Source of the DNA: Streptomyces sp. T12
GTDB taxonomy: Bacteria > Actinomycetota > Actinomycetes > Streptomycetales > Streptomycetaceae
Assembly: GCF_028736035.1 (NCBI RefSeq)
Contig: NZ_CP117866.1
Span: forward strand, 5,084,001 to 5,148,000
DNA: 64,000 nucleotides
Direction: 5' to 3'
The notes beneath the pieces are model-generated. The model saw only the letters and a list, made by a program, of their open reading frames with translations, ran no database searches and was not told the origin of the DNA. A program made the position numbers and the translations under genes. Of this stretch, positions 28,270 to 36,518 are shown piece after piece (within the stretch, counting starts at the first letter, position 1; each line of letters begins with the position of its first letter).

Positions 28270-29145
28270 GTGAACCACGACGCTCTGGAACTCACCGAAG
28301 CGCACTACGAGTTGGTGATCAGCGTCGACGCCAGACGTTCCGGCGCGTACGACGACGTCGACAAGCCGCGCATGCGCGCCCGGATCTACCGGGTGCTGGA
28401 GACGGCCTTCACCCACGCCAAGGTGGCCCGGGACGCCGTCCACATGGAGGACCGGGGCGACGGCGTGCTGCTGTCGGTGCCGGGGCGGATCGCGGTGAGC
28501 CGGCTGCTCGGGCTGTGGCTGATCGAGGTGCACGAGAAGCTGCGGGACGAGAACCGTGACCTGGCCGTCCCCCTCGGGCTGCGCATCGGCATGCACGTCG
28601 GCCCGGTCCGGTACGACGAGCGGGGCATCAGCGGACGCGCCGTCGACCTCGCCTGCCGACTGGCCGACTCCCCCGTCGCCCGGCAACTCCTCGACGCCGA
28701 GAAGGCCGACCTCGTGCTGGTGACCTCCCAGTCGCTGTACGAGGACGTGGTCAGCGGCGGCGGCAAGTTCATCGAGCCCGCGCACTACTCCTCGGCCCGG
28801 CTGGAACTCAAGGAGGGCGCGGCCACCGCCTGGTTCCACCTGCCCGGGCGGCCCGCTCCGGAGATCCCCGAGGCCGAACCGGTGTCGCCGTCACCGTCGA
28901 ACGCACCGTCACCGGCGTCTGCCGCCGGTGCTCCGTCCGCCGACGACGAGCTCGACGACGACGAGGAAGAGGACGAGGACGAGGACGAGTTCGAGGCCGT
29001 GGACATGAACGGCCATCGGCCCGGTCACGTCGGCATTCATCAAAACGTCAGGCGCGACGCGTTCCATAACGAACACAACGTCTACCACGGGCCCGTGCAG
29101 ATGGGCGGGTCCACCAACCGCGTCACCGAGCAGGGGAAGGACTGA
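28270..29145 (+). CDS. Class III nucleotide cyclase-like protein (possible PycC-type)
   Basis: 291 residues. Cyclase fold: first metal Asp in VISVDARRSG (D20), second in EDRGDGVLL (D64), and a GISGRAVDLACRLADS helix near 118-134 that matches the catalytic GxxVNxAxR region. The catalytic Asn is Asp here, while Arg is kept, so activity and base preference (purine or pyrimidine) are open. The residue 190-250 linker is highly acidic (DDDEEEDEDEDE). The C-terminal tail ends with a conserved-looking HNVYHGPVQMGGST peptide, a type of tail I have seen in conflict-system components. The GTG at 28270 has AGGGGG at good spacing; an ATG at 28255 is the alternative. It is 5 bases from the next gene. Confidence 0.8.
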   Translation: MNHDALELTEAHYELVISVDARRSGAYDDVDKPRMRARIYRVLETAFTHAKVARDAVHMEDRGDGVLLSVPGRIAVSRLLGLWLIEVHEKLRDENRDLAVPLGLRIGMHVGPVRYDERGISGRAVDLACRLADSPVARQLLDAEKADLVLVTSQSLYEDVVSGGGKFIEPAHYSSARLELKEGAATAWFHLPGRPAPEIPEAEPVSPSPSNAPSPASAAGAPSADDELDDDEEEDEDEDEFEAVDMNGHRPGHVGIHQNVRRDAFHNEHNVYHGPVQMGGSTNRVTEQGKD

Positions 29146-29150
29146 GCCGG

Positions 29151-31727
29151 GTGAGCGACGACGAGCAGGCGGGCGGCGTGGCCGTCGACACCCCTGAGCA
29201 GCCCGGCGGGGGGCGGTCGTCCGACGACGACAAGAAGGCCGACAAGAAGGCCGGGGACGACAGGAAGGCCGGAGACGACGGGAAGCAGGACCGGGACGAC
29301 CGGGCCCGTGGCGAGGACGGCAGGTCCGACGACGACAAGTCCAAGTCCAAGTCCGCCGAGGACGAGGAGGCGGAGAAGGAGAAGGAGAGGGAGAGGGAAC
29401 GGGAGCGCGCCGCGGGGCGGTTCAAGGAGCGCACCCGCGACCCCCTCGCCGACGATCAGGGCGAGGACGGGCCCACCGATCTCGCCGCCGCCGCGCGGAC
29501 GCGCCGGGCCACCCGGCAGCTGTTCGACGTCCGCCGGGACCTGATCAGCTTCGCCCACTCGCGGCTCCAGAGCGCCCACATCGGCGACAACTTCAACCTG
29601 ACGCTGGGCTCGCGCCAGCCCGGCTCCGGCATGCGCAGCGGCCCCGTTCCCGAGGAGGAGCTGCGCAGGCTCCGCCGGGACCATGTGGTGCCGCAGGGGT
29701 ACGTACGGCTGCGCGGCGCGCTGCGTGCCCGGCGGCTGCTGGTGCTGGGTGCCGCGCCGGGTACGGGACGTACGAGTACGGCGCTGTCGCTCCTCGACGA
29801 GGTCACCCAGCGCACGGCGGACGACTCCGGCGCCGAGCCCGCCCCCGCCCCCGGCCCCCGGGTCCTTAGGGTCGACCCGGAGGGCGGGCCACGGCAGTTG
29901 GCCGGGACGCTGGACGACGAGGGCGAGGAGGCCCGGCGCGGTACCGGCTATCTGCTGGAGCTCTCCCTCACCCGGGCCGACGCCCAGCCCCCGGACGAGA
30001 TGGACCTCGACGAGCTCGCCGCGGCCCTGGCCCGCCGCGAGGCCTTCGCGGTGATCGTCGTGACCGTCGGCTCGGCGGTGAACGCACTGCTGGCCGGGCG
30101 GTACGGCATGCTCTGCCCGCCCGCGCCCACCGAGGAGCTGCTCGCCACCCGGCTGCGCGAGCGGCTGGAGGAGCGGGCCGCCGAGGCCCGGGAGGGCGAC
30201 CCCCCGCTGGAGGAGCTGCTGGCACGGGCGGAGGACCTCGCGAAACGCGAAGAGGTCACGGCCGCGCTCGGCCTGAAGGATCTGCGCCCCGCCGAGGCCG
30301 AGTTGCTCGCGTCGTTGCTGGCCGGGCATGTCCTCGGGGACATCACCTCGTACGAGGAGCTGCTGTCCGGCTGCCGCAGCATCGCCGCCGAGCAGGCCCA
30401 GGAGTGGTTCGCCGGCGTGGACCGGGCGCTCACCGCGCCCCGGGTCGACGCAGAAGGCAAGGCCCGCCGGTCGGACACGGCGACGCTGTTCCACCCGGTG
30501 GCGTTCCGTATCGCGCTGGCCGTACTGGGCGGGGCGTCGTACAGCGCCGTGGCCACCGCCGCACACCTGCTGACCTGGGAACTGTCCGTTCAGAGCGACC
30601 CGGACAACACACCGGCCCGCCCCCTGTTCTGCGACGACCCGGAGGTCGACACGGCGCTCTCGCGCGCCGAACTCACCGACGGCAAGGTCGAGGTGGCCGG
30701 GCACGACGTGCCGGCGCGGCTGATCTGGTACCGGGGTTCCGCCCTGCCGTCCGCGGTGCTGACCGAGCTGTGGGACCGGCACTTCCCGGTGCGGGCGCCG
30801 GTGGTGCGCTGGCTGCGGCTGCTGGCGGACGATCCGCGCTCCCAGGTGTGGATGCGCGCCGCGGTCGCCGCCGGTGAGCTGTGCGTACGGGACTTCGACC
30901 ACGGCTACACCGAGCTGGTCCGGCCGCTCGCCGAGGCGCACACGCCCCGTCGGCGGATCTTCGCGGCCACCACCATGGACCAGGCCGCCGGTCACGACTC
31001 CCATCGCAAGACGGTGCACAAGATCGTCGGCGACTGGAGCAGGAACGGCACCAAGTCGCTGCGCTGGACCGCCACGATGGCACTCGGCTACGGCAACGCC
31101 GCCGCCACGACGGACGACACCCTGGACGCGCTGGCCCGGATCGGGATCCGGGACGAGGGAGATCACCTGGCTGTCAGTTCCTTCAATGTAGTACGGCTGC
31201 TGACCCTGTCCGATGCCGCTCAGGTGCTGGAGCGGGTGGCGGAGTGGACCCACCACAAGAAGGAGCCGTACCAGGACCTGGGTCTGGTGACCACCGTCCG
31301 GCTGGCGCTGACCACGGTGGACGAGGTGCTGACGGACGACCCCGAGTCCTCGCCGCTGGGCGACCGGGGCGACTGGCCCCTGCCGCTGGCCCTCGCCGCC
31401 ACCCGGCCCGAACTCGTCGTCCCCATGGCCGACCTGCTGTGGACCGCGCTGAACACGGCGCGGTCGAAGGACGTGGCGATGGACGCGTTGGAGGCGCTGC
31501 TGCGGTCGGCGGTGCGCAAGGACGGCACCGAGTGGACCCGGCCGGGGCTGGCGGCGCTGCTGCCCGCGCTGGCCACCGAGGAGAACGACCGGCGGCGGCT
31601 GGACTGGCTGTTGCGCCGAATGATGAACGACCCGGAGAAGCCGCTCCCCGAACCGAAGGCGCGCGACCTGTGGTGGCTCGCCGTCTCACGGCCGGAGCGG
31701 ACGGGCCAGGAGGAGAGGCATGGCTGA
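29151..31727 (+). CDS. P-loop NTPase-like protein with degenerate Walker A and HEAT-like C-terminus
   Basis: 858 residues. The first ~110 are a charged disordered region (Asp/Lys/Arg-rich, with ERERERER). Near residue 198 GAAPGTGRTSTAL resembles a Walker A loop, but Arg replaces the essential Lys, so nucleotide hydrolysis is doubtful. The rest, from about 400 on, is helical and repeat-like (for example AAVAAGELCVRDFDHGYTEL), compatible with HEAT or TPR-like scaffolds. It may be an inactive STAND-type sensor or adaptor. The start is a GTG six bases after the cyclase stop. Its stop overlaps the SPFH-like gene by 8 bases, so all four genes of this block are coupled. Confidence 0.75.
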   Translation: MSDDEQAGGVAVDTPEQPGGGRSSDDDKKADKKAGDDRKAGDDGKQDRDDRARGEDGRSDDDKSKSKSAEDEEAEKEKERERERERAAGRFKERTRDPLADDQGEDGPTDLAAAARTRRATRQLFDVRRDLISFAHSRLQSAHIGDNFNLTLGSRQPGSGMRSGPVPEEELRRLRRDHVVPQGYVRLRGALRARRLLVLGAAPGTGRTSTALSLLDEVTQRTADDSGAEPAPAPGPRVLRVDPEGGPRQLAGTLDDEGEEARRGTGYLLELSLTRADAQPPDEMDLDELAAALARREAFAVIVVTVGSAVNALLAGRYGMLCPPAPTEELLATRLRERLEERAAEAREGDPPLEELLARAEDLAKREEVTAALGLKDLRPAEAELLASLLAGHVLGDITSYEELLSGCRSIAAEQAQEWFAGVDRALTAPRVDAEGKARRSDTATLFHPVAFRIALAVLGGASYSAVATAAHLLTWELSVQSDPDNTPARPLFCDDPEVDTALSRAELTDGKVEVAGHDVPARLIWYRGSALPSAVLTELWDRHFPVRAPVVRWLRLLADDPRSQVWMRAAVAAGELCVRDFDHGYTELVRPLAEAHTPRRRIFAATTMDQAAGHDSHRKTVHKIVGDWSRNGTKSLRWTATMALGYGNAAATTDDTLDALARIGIRDEGDHLAVSSFNVVRLLTLSDAAQVLERVAEWTHHKKEPYQDLGLVTTVRLALTTVDEVLTDDPESSPLGDRGDWPLPLALAATRPELVVPMADLLWTALNTARSKDVAMDALEALLRSAVRKDGTEWTRPGLAALLPALATEENDRRRLDWLLRRMMNDPEKPLPEPKARDLWWLAVSRPERTGQEERHG

Positions 31728-33285
31728 CAACGACGACGCGAGGGCGAAGGCGAGGCAGCGGGTGCAGGCGAAGCGGGCCGCCGCCGACTCGACCCCGACG
31801 GGTCCGTTCCTGAAGGAGTACACGCCGACGGGCGGGTTGCCGCCGGTCAGTGCCGAGAAGACCTCGGTGGTGTTCTACCGCAACGGCGGCTACAGCGTGG
31901 TCTCCGCCTTCGGGATCCGGCACGTCGACAAGCGGACGCTGGCCCGGCCGTACACCGTCTGCGAGATCGCGGTCGGCACCTTCGTGACGCCCCTGCGGAT
32001 GGAGCTCCCGGCCGCCGGCAGCACCGCCTTCTTCAAGGCCGAGGTGGACATCGAGTGGGAGGTGACCGACCCCCATCTGGTCGCCGTGCAGGCCGTGAAG
32101 GACGTCGCCAAGCGGCTCACCTCCCCGATCCTGGAACGGCTGCACGAGGTCACGCGGTCCTACCGGGTGACCGACGCCGAACAGGCCAACCGGGTCATCA
32201 CGCGCGAGTGCGTCGGGGGCCGCTGGAGTGATCTGGGGGCCGAACTCGGCCTGCGGGTACGGCTGTACGTCCGTCTGGGGGTGGACGACGACGCCATCGA
32301 GCACGCGAAGAAGAAGCGGGACGTGGTGGCCGAGGCCGAGGTGACCCGGCAGCGTCAGGACGCGTTCCGGCGCATGCTGCAGGGCGGGGAGCTGGAGCAG
32401 CTCAGCTTCATGCTGGCCGCCGATCCCGAGGGGGCCAAGGACTTCCTGGAGAAGATCCGCCAGGAGGGCAGGCAGGACGACAGGGAGCGGATCGACCGGC
32501 TCTACACCATGGCGCTCAGCGGGGAGCTCGCCTCCACCGACGTGGAGACACAGGTCCTGAACCTCATCAACCCGGACCGGCGCCGCCCCATCCAGGGTCC
32601 CATCGGATCGCTGCCGCCCCGCCGGGAACCCCGGCAGCTCGAGCCGTCCACGGACGGGGCGTTCACCCCGGACTGGGTGTCGGACGAACCGCCCCGACGG
32701 CGCCCCCACCGGCCCGAGCCCTCCCGGGACGAGCCCCGCCGGACGGGGTCCGGCCGACGGGAGCCGTACGCCGGCCAGGACGCCGACGCGGACGAGCCGC
32801 CCTCCCGCGCGCGACGCGAGCCCCACCGGGACCCCTACTCGGCGGACGACGACGCGTACACGCCCCGCCCCCGGCGCCGGCCCCACCGGCCGGACCCCTA
32901 CTCCCCGGCGGACGCCGACTACGACGACCCACGCGACCGCGACCGCCGACGCCCCCACCAGCCCGAGCCCTACTCCACGACGGCCGACGCCGACTACGAC
33001 GACCCGCGCGACCGCGACCGTGACCGGACCTACCGGCCCGAGCCCTACTACGAGGGCGACGACCCCGACTACGACGACCCGCGCACCCGAGCCCGACGCC
33101 GGCCGCCCCGGCCCGAGCTCTCCTCGGGTCCGGACCCCGACTACGACGAGCCGCGCTCGCCGGACCGTGACCGGACCTACCGGCCCGAGCCGTACTACCC
33201 GGACGACGACGTCGACCGGGAGCGGCCGCGCCGCCGCAGACGTGCCGAGGACGACGGCTGGTCCTGGGTGGAAGAGGACCGATGA
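31720..33285 (+). CDS. SPFH/band 7-like protein with long disordered Arg/Asp/Pro tail
   Basis: 521 residues. Residues 40-280 look like an SPFH (stomatin/prohibitin) domain: VVFYRNGGYSVVSAFGIRHV, VEVDIEWEVTDPHLVAVQAV and coiled RDVVAEAEVTRQRQDAFRRM, but there is no N-terminal membrane hairpin. The C-terminal ~220 residues are low complexity, with repeats such as RRPHRPEPYS and YDDPRDRDR. SPFH proteins assemble membrane-associated rings and scaffolds. It overlaps its neighbours on both sides (8 and 4 bases). Confidence 0.72.
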   Translation: MADNDDARAKARQRVQAKRAAADSTPTGPFLKEYTPTGGLPPVSAEKTSVVFYRNGGYSVVSAFGIRHVDKRTLARPYTVCEIAVGTFVTPLRMELPAAGSTAFFKAEVDIEWEVTDPHLVAVQAVKDVAKRLTSPILERLHEVTRSYRVTDAEQANRVITRECVGGRWSDLGAELGLRVRLYVRLGVDDDAIEHAKKKRDVVAEAEVTRQRQDAFRRMLQGGELEQLSFMLAADPEGAKDFLEKIRQEGRQDDRERIDRLYTMALSGELASTDVETQVLNLINPDRRRPIQGPIGSLPPRREPRQLEPSTDGAFTPDWVSDEPPRRRPHRPEPSRDEPRRTGSGRREPYAGQDADADEPPSRARREPHRDPYSADDDAYTPRPRRRPHRPDPYSPADADYDDPRDRDRRRPHQPEPYSTTADADYDDPRDRDRDRTYRPEPYYEGDDPDYDDPRTRARRRPPRPELSSGPDPDYDEPRSPDRDRTYRPEPYYPDDDVDRERPRRRRRAEDDGWSWVEEDR

Positions 33286-33833
33286 CCGCCGACGGGGCGG
33301 CACGGACCTCCCCCGACCCGGTCGGGCCGGTGCCGGACGGGGGTCGGCACTGCCATGACCGGGCGGGGGAGCGCATCGCCGAGCGGTTGCTGACCGCGGT
33401 CCGGGAGGACCTCGGCCGGGCCGACTCCAAGGCGGCCGTGCTCCTGTCGGGGACGCTCGCACTGCCCGCGTTCCTGGTCGGGTGGCACGGCACGCCCGGC
33501 TGGGACGGGTTCGCCGACATGACGCTGATCCTCTCCGGGGTGCTCTGGGCCGTCGCGGTGGCCGCACTGGTCGCGGCGCTGATGCCGCGCACCGGCACGG
33601 TCCGCGGCCGGGACGAGGTGACCTACTTCGGCGATCTGGTGGCCGCGCACGACATCGCACGGCTGTCCGCCCGGGTCACCGAGGCGGCGCGCGATCCCGC
33701 CCGGTGGCTGCTCGTCCAGGCCGTGGACGTCAGCTCGATCCTGTCCGCCAAGTACCGCGCCATCCGCTGGGGCGTGGCCTCGCTCGCCCCGTCGGCGGCC
33801 CTGGCCGTGGTCTGGGGTCTGACCGCGGGCTGA
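33282..33833 (+). CDS. PycTM-like membrane effector (Pycsar effector family)
   Basis: 183 residues. Two hydrophobic segments (about 55-75 and 88-108) flank a short loop with W-x-G. Family-like features are ADSKAAVLLSG, VAALMPRTG, VTYFGDLVAAHD and the terminal helix QAVDVSSILSAKYRAI, which match the PycTM/DUF5706 pattern as I recall it. In Pycsar, a cyclic pyrimidine nucleotide makes the effector disrupt the membrane and stop phage growth. Start ATG overlaps the SPFH stop (ATGA). The cyclase-like gene lies four genes upstream, not next to it as in the minimal Pycsar pair. Confidence 0.8.
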   Translation: MTADGAARTSPDPVGPVPDGGRHCHDRAGERIAERLLTAVREDLGRADSKAAVLLSGTLALPAFLVGWHGTPGWDGFADMTLILSGVLWAVAVAALVAALMPRTGTVRGRDEVTYFGDLVAAHDIARLSARVTEAARDPARWLLVQAVDVSSILSAKYRAIRWGVASLAPSAALAVVWGLTAG

Positions 33834-34011
33834 CCCCCGACCGGCGCACGCAGCACCGACGTACCACCGCACACACGCCAACGCACCACCGCACACGACA
33901 TCGGCGCGCACCAGGCACGACGCGCACGCGTCCGTACACGTCGCAAGACGAATCAAGAACCTGACGAATCAAGAACCTCAAGCACGAACCTCAAAAACCA
34001 AGGGGACGGCC
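33834..34011. other. A/C-rich leader with a tandem repeat before the VWA gene
   Basis: 178 bases poor in G on the + strand (ACC/CAC words), so the RNA would be largely unstructured. The 16-bp unit GACGAATCAAGAACCT occurs twice in tandem at 33947-33962 and 33963-33978. It could separate the upstream block from the VWA gene with its own promoter. Confidence 0.6.
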
Positions 34012-36309
34012 GTGGGAAGAGTCACGGGAAGACGGCAGACAGGAAGGGCCCGGGTGCGCCGCGCCGCGATTTCGGTGCTGGGCGGCGCCGCGGTGTTCGT
34101 GTCCCTGTTGGCACCGGCCGGTCAGGATCCGGTGCCTGCGGCGGACTCCGAACCGGTGTTCCCAGCGGTCGACTACGCCGTGGCCGTCGACGAGTCGGCC
34201 AGCCTCGCGCCCGAGGACATGAAGGCCGAGAAGGCCGCCGCCAAGCGGATCGCGCTGGGCGACGTCTCCTCGTCCTCGCAGGTCACGGTGTTCGGCTTCG
34301 CCGCCGCCGAGAAGGCCGGCCAGCGCGTGGTGGACCCGGTGTGCCCGCGCACCACGCTGAACGCGGCGGGCCGCGAGGAGGTCGGCGGTTGCGTGGACAA
34401 GCTGCGCAGCCGCAAGAAGAGCGAGGGCACCGGCACCGACCTCCCGACCGCCATCCGGCAGGGCGTGGACGACCTGACCGACGGCTCCGACGCCTCGGTG
34501 CCCCGGGTGCTGTTCCTGCTGACCGACGGGAAGATGGACGTCGAGGACAGCTTCAAGTACGGCGATCCCTCGCACCGCAAGGCCGAGGGTGAACGGCAGT
34601 TGAAGCTGGCGCTGGAGGAAGCCGCCGCGCAGAACGTCCAGATCTGGCCGCTGGGCTTCGGCGACGACCCGGACAAGAAGCAGCTCGACCAGATCGCCGC
34701 CGGCGGCTACCAGAAGGGCTGCGTCGAACTGCCCTCCGCCACTCCCAAGGCCCACAAGGTCGACGGGGCCAAGGACGTGGGCACCACCCTGGAGAAGATC
34801 TTCGCCGCCGCCCACTGCCTGCGTCACGAGGAAGGCCCCAGCAAGCGGCCGCCGGCCACCCTGGAGATCGGCATCTCCCCGCTGGCCACCGTCGGCAGCA
34901 TCGTCGTCGACAAGGGCGACCCCGAGGTGAAGATCACCTACATCGACCCGGCCGGCGACAAGGTCCCGACCACCTCAGGGAAGTACAAGAACTCCCGGTT
35001 CGAGCTGGCGGGCGGCTCCGGCACCGTCGAGGCGCTGAAGATCGTCGACCCGCTGCCCGGCATCTGGAAGGTGAAGGCCGAGGCCCCGGAGGGCCACCGC
35101 TCGCTGCCCGTCGCCGTCAGTGTGCTGTGGCAGGGCGAGCTGCGCGGCGCCATCACCATGGACCCGCCCTCGCCGCAGGCCGGCGAGAAGGTCACGGTGA
35201 CCATGCGGCTGCAGACGCGCGAGGGCTACGAGATCAAGGACCCGCGCGACTACGAGGGGCTGCGTGTGCGCAGCGAGCTGACCGGGGACGGCTTCTCCCC
35301 CCTCGCGCTCGAACTCGCGGACAACGGCAAGGAGTCCGACCCCGAGGCGAGCGACGGCTCCTTCACCGGCACCGTGACCATCCCCGAGGACGCCGACGGG
35401 GCGCTGACGGTGAGCGCCACGCTGACCGCCTCGGGGCTGACCGCCGACACGCGCAGCGAGACCGGCGAGGTCGCGCCCGGCGAACTGCCCGTCAAGGCAC
35501 CGGTCGAACTGCCCGCCGGCGACACCCATCCCGGCGGCACGGTCACCGGCACCCTGGACGTCAGCAACACCACCGACACCCCGCACACCCTGCGGCTGTC
35601 CGTCGCCGACGTGAAGGACGGGCTGCTCTCCGTCGAGCCGAACGAGATCACCCTCAAGCCCGGTGAGCAGGGCACCCGGCAGGTCACGGTCAAGGTCTCC
35701 CCCGCGGGCGCCTTCGGTGACCGCCTCGGCGACGGGCTGGACCTCTCCGGCACCTTCACCGTCGTCGACACCACCGACGACGACCGGACGCTCGAACGCG
35801 CCCCGGTCTCGGTGCGGGTCACGCCGGAGCCCGGGATCTGGGAGAAGTACTGGTGGGCGTTCGTGTCCGGCGCCGTCGCGATCGCGCTGGCCGCGGTGGC
35901 CGTCGTCGCCTGGCTGGGGCTGCGCAGGCGTCGGCGGGACCCGTTCGGGCTGGTGCTGCAGCTGGTCTCCGAGGACGGCACCGTCCTCAATGAGCACAAG
36001 GCAGGACACGGCAACAACAAGCAGTGGTACGAGTTCGCCGTCGCCGAGGCCCATCGCAGCCCGCGGATCGAGAAGCGCGCGCACGGCCCGTACGCCGTCC
36101 GGCGCAGCCGCGAGGGCGGAGCGGTGGTGCGCAAGGGCGGCAACCGGATCGCGCTGCCCGTCCGCGGCCAGGTCCAGCTGACCGACACGCTGAGCCTCAC
36201 TCTCGGCGGGACCCCCGGCCCGGGGCCCCGTCCGCCGCAGGGCGCCTTCGCGGGTCGCGGCGACCGGAGGCCGCCGAGCCAGAGCGGCCCCTACGACGAG
36301 TTCGCGTGA
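34012..36309 (+). CDS. Membrane-anchored von Willebrand factor A domain protein
   Basis: 765 residues. Signal/anchor at residues 18-40 (AAISVLGGAAVFVSLLAP), then a VWA domain (about 52-250) with an intact MIDAS: DESAS near residue 60, GTGTDL and LLTDGK. Two beta-rich domains follow (about 300-600), the second like a bacterial Ig/NEAT-style sandwich. A transmembrane helix (AFVSGAVAIALAAVAVVAWLG, near 618-640) precedes an Arg-rich cytoplasmic tail of ~115 residues. The VWA faces outside. GTG start behind AGGGGAC. It is the membrane-spanning component of the 27-47 kb cluster. Confidence 0.85.
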   Translation: MGRVTGRRQTGRARVRRAAISVLGGAAVFVSLLAPAGQDPVPAADSEPVFPAVDYAVAVDESASLAPEDMKAEKAAAKRIALGDVSSSSQVTVFGFAAAEKAGQRVVDPVCPRTTLNAAGREEVGGCVDKLRSRKKSEGTGTDLPTAIRQGVDDLTDGSDASVPRVLFLLTDGKMDVEDSFKYGDPSHRKAEGERQLKLALEEAAAQNVQIWPLGFGDDPDKKQLDQIAAGGYQKGCVELPSATPKAHKVDGAKDVGTTLEKIFAAAHCLRHEEGPSKRPPATLEIGISPLATVGSIVVDKGDPEVKITYIDPAGDKVPTTSGKYKNSRFELAGGSGTVEALKIVDPLPGIWKVKAEAPEGHRSLPVAVSVLWQGELRGAITMDPPSPQAGEKVTVTMRLQTREGYEIKDPRDYEGLRVRSELTGDGFSPLALELADNGKESDPEASDGSFTGTVTIPEDADGALTVSATLTASGLTADTRSETGEVAPGELPVKAPVELPAGDTHPGGTVTGTLDVSNTTDTPHTLRLSVADVKDGLLSVEPNEITLKPGEQGTRQVTVKVSPAGAFGDRLGDGLDLSGTFTVVDTTDDDRTLERAPVSVRVTPEPGIWEKYWWAFVSGAVAIALAAVAVVAWLGLRRRRRDPFGLVLQLVSEDGTVLNEHKAGHGNNKQWYEFAVAEAHRSPRIEKRAHGPYAVRRSREGGAVVRKGGNRIALPVRGQVQLTDTLSLTLGGTPGPGPRPPQGAFAGRGDRRPPSQSGPYDEFA

Positions 36310-36518
36310 CGCGCGGGGGCGGCGTCCGGACACGTCACCGCCCGGCCCGCCCCCGCGCACCGAACAGCGCAGCACGAGCACCACAACGCACGAGCACCCA
36401 ACGCACCGCACCACAACGCACCGCACCACATCGCCGCGCGGCCGTCCCGCCGCGCGGCACCACAGACGTACCGAGCACGAACCGGCGGCCGCGTCGGCCG
36501 TGAAGCGGGGAGGAAACC
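36310..36518. other. A/C-rich leader before the tubulin-like gene
   Basis: 209 bases with repeated CACCACAACGCACC-type words (36363-36430) and very few G on the + strand, like the gap at 33834-34011. Probably a promoter and an unstructured 5' leader. AGGAAACC precedes the tubulin-like ATG. Confidence 0.55.
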
